Below are positions 7,794-14,280 of a stretch of DNA of 64,000 bases, in pieces. A program made the translations under genes and the position numbers. A model generated the notes under the pieces. The model searched no databases, was not told the origin of the DNA, and saw nothing but the letters and a program-made list of their open reading frames with translations. Positions within the stretch are counted from its first letter, which is position 1. Every line of letters starts with the position of its first letter. Origin of the DNA: Variovorax sp. UMC13 (lineage in GTDB: Bacteria > Pseudomonadota > Gammaproteobacteria > Burkholderiales > Burkholderiaceae_C); the NCBI RefSeq assembly GCF_014170375.1, contig NZ_LZZW01000040.1, positions 81,976 through 145,975 on the forward strand, read 5' to 3'.

Positions 7794-9233
7794 TCAGGCC
7801 GTGCCCACCTGCTGGTAGATGTGCTTGATCTCCTGGAAGTCGATCAGCGCGTCGTAGCCGTGCAGCCGGCCGAGGCCGCTGCGCCGGTAGCCGCCCGTCT
7901 CGGCCTCGGCGAAGAGCTTGTTGTGGTCGTTGATCCAGACCGTGCCGTTGCGCAGCGCGCGGGCCACGCGCATCGCGCGCGCGCCGTCGCGCGTCCAGAC
8001 GCTGGCCGACAGGCCGAACTCGGTGTGGTTGGCGCGCGCGATGGCCTCGCGCTCGTCCTCGAAGCGCTCCAGCACCAGCAGCGGGCCGAAGATCTCCTCC
8101 TGCACGAAGAAGGCCCGCGTGTCGCGGTGCGCCACCAGCGAGGGGTGCACGAAGTTGCCTTCGCGCCGGCCGCGCAGCAGCACCGCGTCGGCCGCCTGCA
8201 GCGCATCGTCGATGCGCTGCCCCACCAGCCGGGCCGCATCGGCGTCGATCAGCGGCCCGATCTGCGCGCCCTCGATCAGGCCCGGCGCCACGCGCTGCGC
8301 GGCCAGCGCCGCGGTCAGGGCCTGCTGCATGGCCTCGTACTGGCGCGCATGCACCAGCACGCGCCGCGCGGCCGTGCACTGCTGGCCGCTGATGATGGTG
8401 GCGGCCACCGCGATCGCGGCCGCCGTCTGCTCGACGTCGGCGTCCTCGAACACCAGGCAGGCCGACTTGCCGCCGAGCTCCAGCGACAGCTTCTTCATGG
8501 TGGGCGCGGCCGCGGCCATGATGCGCTGGCCGGTGGCGTTGGAGCCGGTGAAGCTCAGCACGTCCACCTCGGTGCTCTCGCTCAGGTACTGCGCCACCGC
8601 GTGGCCGTCTTCGCTCACCAGGTTGACCACGCCGGGCGGCAGGCCCTCGCAGGCATGCAGGGCCTCGATCACGCGCGCGGTGATCAGCGCCGTCTGCGGC
8701 GCGGGCTTGATCACCGTGGTGCAGCCCGCGGCCAGGGCCGGGGTCAGCGAACGGATCAGCAGCACCACCGGCGCGTTCCACGGCACGATGATGCCGGCCA
8801 CGCCCGCGGGTTCCTTGAGCAGGGTCGAGTAGGCGCCGGGCTCGACCTCGAACACATGGCCCGGCATGTAGCGCGTCAGGCCCGCGTAGTAGCGGATCTC
8901 CGACACGGCGCCCGCGATCTCGCCGCGCGACTGCGCGAGCACCTTGCCGTTCTCGCGGGTCAGCAGCTGCGCCAGCGGCTCGGCCTGCGCCTCCAGCCGG
9001 TCGGCCCAGCGCAGCATCACCAGTTGGCGCAGGCGCGGGTTCTGCGACCAGCCCGGCAGCTCGAAGGCCCGGCGCGCCGCGGCCACGGCCGCTTCGGCGT
9101 CGCCGCGCTCCGAGGCCGCATGGCGACCGAGCGGCGCGCCGTCGGCCGGGTCGTGGCGGTGGCCCCATGCGCCACCGGCCGCGGGCTGCCAGCGGCCGTC
9201 GATGAGGTTGAGGGCGTCCTGTGGAGTGCTCAT
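7794..9233 (-). CDS. NAD(P)-dependent aldehyde dehydrogenase
   Basis: 479-aa ALDH superfamily enzyme of full length. It shows the cofactor segment PWNAPVVLLIRSL, the Rossmann loop FTGSNATGQRI, the catalytic-base region LELGGKSACLV and the nucleophile in SGQQCTAARR (Cys at about residue 286). It oxidises an aldehyde to the acid. It lies 33 bases downstream of the HDO gene on the same strand, so it is probably cotranscribed and may remove an aldehyde made by that oxidase (inference). It is clearly related to the second ALDH of the window at 28966, sharing the C-terminal pattern HNKLFAEAE-GGY, but the two sit in different operons. Confidence 0.92.
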   Translation of the reverse strand: MSTPQDALNLIDGRWQPAAGGAWGHRHDPADGAPLGRHAASERGDAEAAVAAARRAFELPGWSQNPRLRQLVMLRWADRLEAQAEPLAQLLTRENGKVLAQSRGEIAGAVSEIRYYAGLTRYMPGHVFEVEPGAYSTLLKEPAGVAGIIVPWNAPVVLLIRSLTPALAAGCTTVIKPAPQTALITARVIEALHACEGLPPGVVNLVSEDGHAVAQYLSESTEVDVLSFTGSNATGQRIMAAAAPTMKKLSLELGGKSACLVFEDADVEQTAAAIAVAATIISGQQCTAARRVLVHARQYEAMQQALTAALAAQRVAPGLIEGAQIGPLIDADAARLVGQRIDDALQAADAVLLRGRREGNFVHPSLVAHRDTRAFFVQEEIFGPLLVLERFEDEREAIARANHTEFGLSASVWTRDGARAMRVARALRNGTVWINDHNKLFAEAETGGYRRSGLGRLHGYDALIDFQEIKHIYQQVGTA

Positions 9234-9266
9234 GCTGTGTCGATGTGGGTGCGGGAATCGGGGGTT

Positions 9267-9998
9267 TCAGTCGACCAGCGCGGCCGCTTCCTTTTCCAGG
9301 TCCTGCTGGACGTACACGCGGAAGAGCTCCGCGGTGTAGAGCAGGCGCATCTGCGCGCCGACCTCGCAGGCCTTGAGGCAGGCGGCCTGCAGCTCCGGCG
9401 TGTCGGCATACTCGATCACGATCTGGTAGCCACGCTCGCCGTGGATCTCGTCGGACACGATGTGCAGGTCGAAGAACTCGACCTCCTCGTCGGTGAACTG
9501 GTACTGGTCGCGCAGCGTCGGCGCCTGCTTGCGGTAGATCGAGGGCACCTGCGACTCCAGCCCCACCACGATGCCGGCCACCGCAATGATCGGGTTCTCG
9601 CGCATGGCCATCGAATAGCACCAGCTCTGCAGGCCGCGCGTCGAGGGCAGCATGTTGTCCGGATCGGTCACCCGCGCGCGGGAGGAACCGCAGGCTTCCG
9701 CAAAACGGATCAGCAGGTCGGTGTGGCGGTCGCCGCCGATCTCTTCCTCGTACATGTTGGCCAGCATGAAGTCCTTGACCTCGAGCAGGTGGGCCGGCGT
9801 GCGCGCGTAGATGAAGCCCAGGTAGTCCGCGAACGGGCCCACGTAGTGGTAGTGGTTCTCGGCCCAGCGCGCCAGGTGGGCGCGCGAGAGCCGGCCCTCG
9901 GCCCAGGCGATGCTGAACGGCGACTTGTTCGCGCTCTTGCCCCGCACCTTTTCCTCGAGTGCGTGGCGGAAATCTTCCTTGCTCATCAATGCGGTCAT
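9267..9998 (-). CDS. Heme-oxygenase-like diiron oxidase (HDO; TenA/PqqC fold iron-containing redox enzyme)
   Basis: 243-aa all-helical protein of the TenA/PqqC/CADD superfamily. All six ligands of the HDO diiron site are present with the family spacing: Glu85 and His92 (EEIGGDRH), Glu148 (VVGLESQ), and His179-x3-Asp183-x2-His186 (LHIVSDEIH). CADD uses 81, 88, 142, 174, 178 and 181, so intervals match within two residues. HDOs use O2 and two electrons to cleave C-C bonds, desaturate or N-oxygenate substrates (UndA, BesC, SznF, CADD). It is transcribed with an ALDH and divergently from two [2Fe-2S] ferredoxins and a reductase, an apparent dedicated electron supply. The substrate is unknown. ATG at 9998; the upstream extension in frame is low-complexity and rejected. 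Confidence 0.88.
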   Translation of the reverse strand: MTALMSKEDFRHALEEKVRGKSANKSPFSIAWAEGRLSRAHLARWAENHYHYVGPFADYLGFIYARTPAHLLEVKDFMLANMYEEEIGGDRHTDLLIRFAEACGSSRARVTDPDNMLPSTRGLQSWCYSMAMRENPIIAVAGIVVGLESQVPSIYRKQAPTLRDQYQFTDEEVEFFDLHIVSDEIHGERGYQIVIEYADTPELQAACLKACEVGAQMRLLYTAELFRVYVQQDLEKEAAALVD

Positions 9999-10115
9999 GG
10001 GGTGGTCCTTTGTGGGTCTGAACGGAGGTCCGCGGCCACCGAGAGGCGCACGGCACGGGGCCTTTTTCGGGCTTGTCGTGATCCTATGGACAGCCGATGC
10101 AAACCGTCCACTCCT

Positions 10116-10130
10116 ATCAATATTTCTGAT
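10116..10130. promoter_or_regulatory. LysR-type T-N11-A operator candidate between the HDO and ferredoxin genes
   Basis: ATCAATATTTCTGAT is a dyad (ATCA-n7-TGAT) fitting the T-N11-A pattern of LTTR boxes, in a locally AT-rich patch of the 260-base divergent intergenic region 9999-10258. About 12 bases to the left, TGGAC and GTCCA form a second imperfect dyad (10087-10111). The rest of this gap shows no convincing gene. Which regulator binds is not known; the LysR genes at 6798 and 18355 are the nearest. Confidence 0.4.
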
Positions 10131-10258
10131 GCCACGCATCGGCGGCGCTGATGTGGTTTGACGCGCGCAGGGCTTCGCTTCGACATTAGCCCTCGAGCCC
10201 TGGCGCCGACCGATGCGGCCCGAGCGCCCCACCCCGCGACCCATGGAACCGATTGCCC

Positions 10259-10564
10259 ATGCCCAAAGTTGTGATCCGTAAAGACGGCCAGTGCCACGAA
10301 GGCGAGGTGCGGCCCAACACCAACCTGGTGGTGCGCGCCGGCATCAAGCAGTTTCCTTTTCCGCACCTCGACTACGGCTGCGGGATGGGCAAGTGCTCCA
10401 AGTGCATGTGCAGGGTCCTGCGCGGCGCCGAGCACCTGGCCGAGCCCAACTGGAAAGAGAAAAAGCAACTCGGCGCGCAGCTCGATGCGGGCTTCCGGCT
10501 GGCCTGCCAGCTCTGGATCCACCACGACATCGAGATCAGCCAGGGCGAGAGCGCGCCCACCTGA
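10259..10564 (+). CDS. [2Fe-2S] ferredoxin (first copy)
   Basis: 101-aa plant-type ferredoxin. The cluster ligands are Cys41, Cys46 and Cys49 (CGMGKCSKC) and Cys83 (RLACQ), the standard C-x4-C-x2-C-xn-C pattern. It would carry electrons from the reductase at 11221 to the HDO or another oxygenase. ATG at 10259 was preferred; an in-frame TTG two codons earlier is possible. It heads a tightly packed plus-strand run (10259-12848). It is clearly different from the second ferredoxin at 10907, so it is not a simple recent duplication. Confidence 0.88.
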   Translation: MPKVVIRKDGQCHEGEVRPNTNLVVRAGIKQFPFPHLDYGCGMGKCSKCMCRVLRGAEHLAEPNWKEKKQLGAQLDAGFRLACQLWIHHDIEISQGESAPT

Positions 10565-10583
10565 CACCCCACCGACCCCTCCC

Positions 10584-10910
10584 ATGGCCTCTGCATACGT
10601 GATCCTCACGAACAAGGACGGGCAGTTCCGCACCGAACTGTGCGACGGACTCCATGCCGTCGAAGCCCACGACTATTTCTTCTGCGGCCAGCGGCGCGCG
10701 CGCTTCGTGATCGCGCAGCTGCAGCGGCCGGTGAAGGTCGCGATCGTGGAAGACGGCGATCCGCCCCTGCGCAATCTCGTGCCCTCCAAGTTCCTGCCGG
10801 GCTTCGACACGCTCGAGGCCGCGCGCGAGGAACTGTCGCAGCTCGTGAACTTCGGGACCCTGGACGTGCGCCTGCTGCGCATCGACGCATCAGAACTCGA
10901 CCGCCCATGA
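10584..10910 (+). CDS. Uncharacterised 108-aa protein between two ferredoxin genes
   Basis: I do not recognise a named family. The protein is acidic to neutral, cytosolic (no signal or membrane segment) and has a beta-rich N-terminus (SAYVILTNKDGQFRTEL), an aromatic patch (HDYFFCG) and a helical C-terminal part. It starts 19 bases after the first ferredoxin stop and its TGA overlaps the ATG of the second ferredoxin (ATGA at 10907-10910). Fixed placement between electron-transfer genes suggests an accessory subunit or assembly factor of the oxidase system; this is inference from context only. Confidence 0.75.
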   Translation: MASAYVILTNKDGQFRTELCDGLHAVEAHDYFFCGQRRARFVIAQLQRPVKVAIVEDGDPPLRNLVPSKFLPGFDTLEAAREELSQLVNFGTLDVRLLRIDASELDRP

Positions 10911-11224
10911 TCAGCATCACCTTCATCACCAACGACCACAAGGTCCTGACCGCGCCCGAGAACAGCAACCTGCTGCGGGTTTCGCTGCGTGGGCAGGGCG
11001 GCATTCCCTTCAAGTGCGGCGGCGGCCTGTGTGGCACCTGCAAATGCCGGATCGAGCGCGGCCTGGAACATGCCGACACGGTGAAGCCCAAGGAGCGCAA
11101 GCACCTGTCGGAGGCCGAGCTGGCACAGGGCTACCGCATGGCCTGCCAGACCTTCGTCGGCGGCGACGTCAGCGTCTCCTGGTCCCCCGCCCCTTCCCCC
11201 ACCCGAAACGGCAGCGTCCCATGA
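10907..11224 (+). CDS. [2Fe-2S] ferredoxin (second copy)
   Basis: 105-aa plant-type ferredoxin with Cys37, Cys42 and Cys45 (CGGGLCGTC) and Cys80 (RMACQ). Its start overlaps the stop of the 108-aa protein and its own stop overlaps the start of the reductase gene (ATGA at 11221-11224), so all three are translationally coupled. The CxxxxCGTC pattern is that of ferredoxins serving oxygenases and of the fused ferredoxin domain of phthalate dioxygenase-type reductases. The last 15 residues are Pro/Ser-rich and lie outside the fold. Confidence 0.88.
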   Translation: MISITFITNDHKVLTAPENSNLLRVSLRGQGGIPFKCGGGLCGTCKCRIERGLEHADTVKPKERKHLSEAELAQGYRMACQTFVGGDVSVSWSPAPSPTRNGSVP

Positions 11225-11994
11225 CCGACCCCGACAGCTTCTCCGTCCGCGTGCTCGCACGCACGACCGTCGCCACCGACACCGTGGCCTTCTTCCTCGA
11301 GCGCCCCGCGGGCTTCGAGTTCGAGGCCGGCCAGTTCGTCAGCGTGCAGCTGGCCGGCTTCGACACCCCCGAAGATGGCTCCGACGACGGCGAGCGCATG
11401 CTGTCGATCGCCAGCGCGCCGCACGACCCGCAGCTGATGATCGCGATGCGCATGCGCGACACGCCCTTCAAGCGCCACCTGTCGGCCTGCGCGGTCGGCA
11501 GCGAAGGCGCCAGCGTGCTGCTGAGCCCGGCGATGGGCGACTTCGTGCTGCCCGCGGACCCGACCCGGCCGCTGGTGATGCTGGCCGGCGGCATCGGCAT
11601 CACACCCTTCTTCAGCATGCTGCGGCACCTGCAGCACGAGGCCGCGGCCGGCAGGCCGACGCCGCCCGTGACCCTGCTCTACGGCAACCGCACGCCCGAT
11701 CTCGCGGCCTGGGGCGACGAACTCGCGCGGCTCTGCGCCGAGCTGCCATCGCTGCGCGTGGTCCATGTGATCGCGGAACAGGGCGAGGCTTCGCTGCCTG
11801 AGACTGCACTCGGGTCTGCCACGCGCCCCGGACTCATCACGGCCGACGTCATCCAGCAGGAAGTGCCTGACTGGCAGGCCTGCCACTACTACATCGTCGG
11901 ACCGACGGCGATGGTCGCGGCCATGCAGGACTGCCTCGACGCCTGCGGCGTGTCGCCCGAGCAGGTGGCGATCGAATTCTTCGCCGGCTATTGA
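11221..11994 (+). CDS. FAD-binding ferredoxin-NAD(P)+ reductase
   Basis: 257-aa FNR-family flavoprotein. The FAD domain shows ERMLSIAS (the RxxS flavin-binding motif, about residues 58-65) and the NAD(P) domain LAGGIGITPFFSML. The C-terminus ends in an aromatic residue (FFAGY), as in bacterial FPR and oxygenase reductases. It moves electrons from NAD(P)H to the adjacent ferredoxins. It has no fused ferredoxin domain, which agrees with the separate ferredoxin genes coupled to it upstream. With them it forms a complete two-component electron chain for the divergently encoded HDO. Confidence 0.9.
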   Translation: MTDPDSFSVRVLARTTVATDTVAFFLERPAGFEFEAGQFVSVQLAGFDTPEDGSDDGERMLSIASAPHDPQLMIAMRMRDTPFKRHLSACAVGSEGASVLLSPAMGDFVLPADPTRPLVMLAGGIGITPFFSMLRHLQHEAAAGRPTPPVTLLYGNRTPDLAAWGDELARLCAELPSLRVVHVIAEQGEASLPETALGSATRPGLITADVIQQEVPDWQACHYYIVGPTAMVAAMQDCLDACGVSPEQVAIEFFAGY

Positions 11995-12029
11995 GCCGCC
12001 CCTCTGTCCAGCACTTCAGGACGCTTTCC

Positions 12030-12848
12030 ATGCAGACCCTCTCGGAGCTCATCCCCCTGCCCTCGGCCGCCGGCCAGATCGCGGTGCATCGCCACGGCGA
12101 CCCCCGCGCACCGGCCGTCTACATGGCGCACTCCATCCTCTCGAGCAGCGCCATGTGGACGGCACAGGCGGCGCTGCTGACCTCGCGCGGCTGGCAGGTG
12201 CTCTGCGCGGACACGCGCGGCCACGGCGACTCGGTCGCCCACCAGCCGCCCGCCACGATGCAGCAACTGGTCGACGACACGGTCGCGGTGCTCGACGCGC
12301 TCGGGCTCGAAAAGGTGCACTACGTCGGCCTGTCGCTGGGCGGCATGAGCGGCTTCGGCCTGGCGCTGGCGCATGCCGACCGGCTCGACAGCCTCTGCCT
12401 GTGCGCCGCGCGCGCCGACATGCCGCCCGAAGCCGCGGCGCCCTGGGACGAGCGCATCGCCACCGCCGAGCGCGAAGGCTGCGCCGCACTCGCCCAGCCC
12501 ACGCTGGAACGCTGGTTCGGCCGCGCCTTTCTCGACGCGCATCCCGACACCGCGCAGCGCCTGCTGCAGGTCGCGGCATCGACCTCGGTGACGGGCTTCG
12601 TGGGCTGCGCGCGCGCCATCCAGGGGCTGGACTACCTCGCACGCGTGCACGAGATCGCCCTGCCCACCACCTTGATCGTCGGCGCCAACGACGGCGTGCT
12701 GCCGCAGGCCATGGCCGAGATCCAGCGGCGCATGGCCGGCTCCATGCTCGATGTCATCGCCCAGGCCGGGCACCTCCCCAACATCGACCAACCCGCCGCC
12801 TTCGACGCCGCCCTGCTGCGGCACCTCGGGACGCCCGAACGGCGCTGA
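12030..12848 (+). CDS. Alpha/beta hydrolase, 3-oxoadipate enol-lactonase-like
   Basis: 272-aa alpha/beta-hydrolase. The nucleophile elbow is GLSLGG, the acid lies near GANDGVLP and the histidine in AGHLPNIDQP. The order and spacing resemble PcaD and other C-C or lactone hydrolases of aromatic catabolism. The ATG at 12030 was chosen over a TTG at 11991 that would overlap the reductase stop. It ends the ferredoxin run and may hydrolyse a lactone, ester or beta-diketone formed after the oxidase step. The chemical class is well supported, the substrate is not. Confidence 0.85.
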   Translation: MQTLSELIPLPSAAGQIAVHRHGDPRAPAVYMAHSILSSSAMWTAQAALLTSRGWQVLCADTRGHGDSVAHQPPATMQQLVDDTVAVLDALGLEKVHYVGLSLGGMSGFGLALAHADRLDSLCLCAARADMPPEAAAPWDERIATAEREGCAALAQPTLERWFGRAFLDAHPDTAQRLLQVAASTSVTGFVGCARAIQGLDYLARVHEIALPTTLIVGANDGVLPQAMAEIQRRMAGSMLDVIAQAGHLPNIDQPAAFDAALLRHLGTPERR

Positions 12849-12868
12849 GGTTCGCGGGCCGCGCGGAG

Positions 12869-13160
12869 TCAGCCTGCGCGCTCGAGCAGCGACGCGAGCA
12901 GGCAGCCCTTCTGGCTGGCCAGCAGTGGCCCGCCCCCTTCGGACGCGGCCTTGGCCCGCCGCCATTCCTCGTCCGCCCCGAAGGCCGCCCAGGCCGCGGC
13001 CCGCTGGACTTCGGATGTACCAGAGATGCCCCCGCGGCGCGTCTGGCGCCAACACCGACACCACATGGATGCCCAGCCGCTCGAAGATCGGCAGCGTGGT
13101 GGACAGGAAGCGCGCGCGCAGCGCATCGGCCTTGATGCCAACGGCCCCGCATGCCGCCAT
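12869..13160 (-). pseudogene. Frameshifted remnant of a NIPSNAP-family gene
   Basis: Two minus-strand frames together spell a NIPSNAP-like C-terminal half: the upstream frame gives RARFLSTTLPIFERLGIHVV then HLWYI (down to about 13015), and the next frame continues with SEVQRAAAWAAFGADEEWR and a C-terminal tail ending at the stop at 12869. The switch lies near 13010-13022. The usual N-terminal half is absent upstream. This occupies most of the 450-base gap between the hydrolase and the TctC gene. NIPSNAP genes often accompany degradation clusters, so the remnant may once have belonged to this locus. A sequencing error could explain the shift but not the missing N-terminus. Confidence 0.55.
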
Positions 13161-13298
13161 CTGTGACGGATGTTCATCCTCGTGATTCCGCGCGATGGCT
13201 CGAACCCGGTGCGCGATCTCCGTAGCATTTCCGGGCCGCTTCGACAGTGCCATGACAGGGCCTGCGTGGCGGCCATTCAACAACGGAGACCCGCCCAC

Positions 13299-14273
13299 AT
13301 GACCCTCTTTCCCGCCCGTTCCCGACCGTGGCGCCAAGCCCTCGGGGCCTTCCTGCTCGCGCTCTTCACCACCGCCGCCTGCGCGGAGTGGCCCGAGCGC
13401 GAGATCGGTTTCATGGTCCAGTTCGGCCCCGGTGGCACCACCGACCTGGTGAGCCGCGCGCTCGGCGCCGAACTGTCCAGGGAACTGGGCAAGCCCGTGA
13501 TCGTGCTCAACCGTCCTGGCGGCCAGGGCACGGTGATGGGCGGGCTGCTGGCCCGCGCCCAACCCGACGGCTACCAGATCGGCATGCTGTCTTCCGGCAT
13601 GTCCACCTGGCAGCTCGTCACCGACACGCCGCAGAAGGTCAAGGACTTCAGCTCGATCGCGAGCGTCGGCCGCTACCTGTACGCGATCGTGGTCAACGCC
13701 GACTCGCCCTACCGGCACATCGACGACCTGATCGCGGCCTCGAAGAAGGCCAAGGGTGGCCTGAACTTCGGCGCGCCGAGTTCGGTCAACACGCTCGGCA
13801 TGCTGCTGCTGGCGCAGAAGACCGGGCTGCAGTTCGAGACCGCCAACTACCGTTCGGGCTCCGACTCGGTGGTGGCGCTGCTGGGCAAGCAGATCGACGT
13901 GGTACTGCAGAACCCCACCGACTTCATGCCGCACGTCAAGAACGGCAAGCTGCGCGCGCTGGCGGTGGCGAGCGAGACGCGGCTGCGCGAACTGCCCGAG
14001 GTGCCCACGCTGCGCGAGCTGGGCTACGACGTGGTGACCGACGTCTACTTCGGCGTCGGCGGACCCGCCAACCTGCCCGAGCCCATCCGCAAGCGCCTCG
14101 AGACGGCCACGCTCAAGGTGGTCAACGACCCGGCCTTCCAGGCCCAGTTGCGCGACACCTACGGCATCGAGCCGGCACCGCTCACGGGCGCGCAGTACCG
14201 CGTGGTGCTGGAGCGCTCGCAGGACGACGTCGCCAAGCTCAAGAGCCGCTTCCCCAGTTCTTCCCCCAAGTAG
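13299..14273 (+). CDS. TctC/Bug-family periplasmic solute receptor
   Basis: 324-aa tripartite tricarboxylate transporter receptor. It has an N-terminal Sec signal (basic MTLFPARSRPWR, hydrophobic core, A-C-A before EWPER) and the family segments FGPGGTTDLVSRAL, IVLNRPGGQGTVMGG and GLNFGAPSSVNT. These periplasmic proteins bind carboxylates. No TctA or TctB membrane genes are nearby, so it either shares a distant permease or acts in sensing. The start has a good ribosome site (CGGAGAC, about 7 bases upstream). It begins seven bases before the ThDP enzyme and probably forms one operon with it. Confidence 0.92.
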   Translation: MTLFPARSRPWRQALGAFLLALFTTAACAEWPEREIGFMVQFGPGGTTDLVSRALGAELSRELGKPVIVLNRPGGQGTVMGGLLARAQPDGYQIGMLSSGMSTWQLVTDTPQKVKDFSSIASVGRYLYAIVVNADSPYRHIDDLIAASKKAKGGLNFGAPSSVNTLGMLLLAQKTGLQFETANYRSGSDSVVALLGKQIDVVLQNPTDFMPHVKNGKLRALAVASETRLRELPEVPTLRELGYDVVTDVYFGVGGPANLPEPIRKRLETATLKVVNDPAFQAQLRDTYGIEPAPLTGAQYRVVLERSQDDVAKLKSRFPSSSPK

Positions 14274-14280
14274 GTTTTTC

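Noticed and set aside
9999..10258. Small open frames in the HDO-ferredoxin intergenic gap
   Set aside because: They lack ribosome sites and overlap the likely promoter region; no recognisable product.
13161..13298. Upstream extension of the first TctC gene to an ATG at 13170
   Set aside because: The extra 43 residues would precede a clear signal peptide, and the ATG at 13299 has a better ribosome site.
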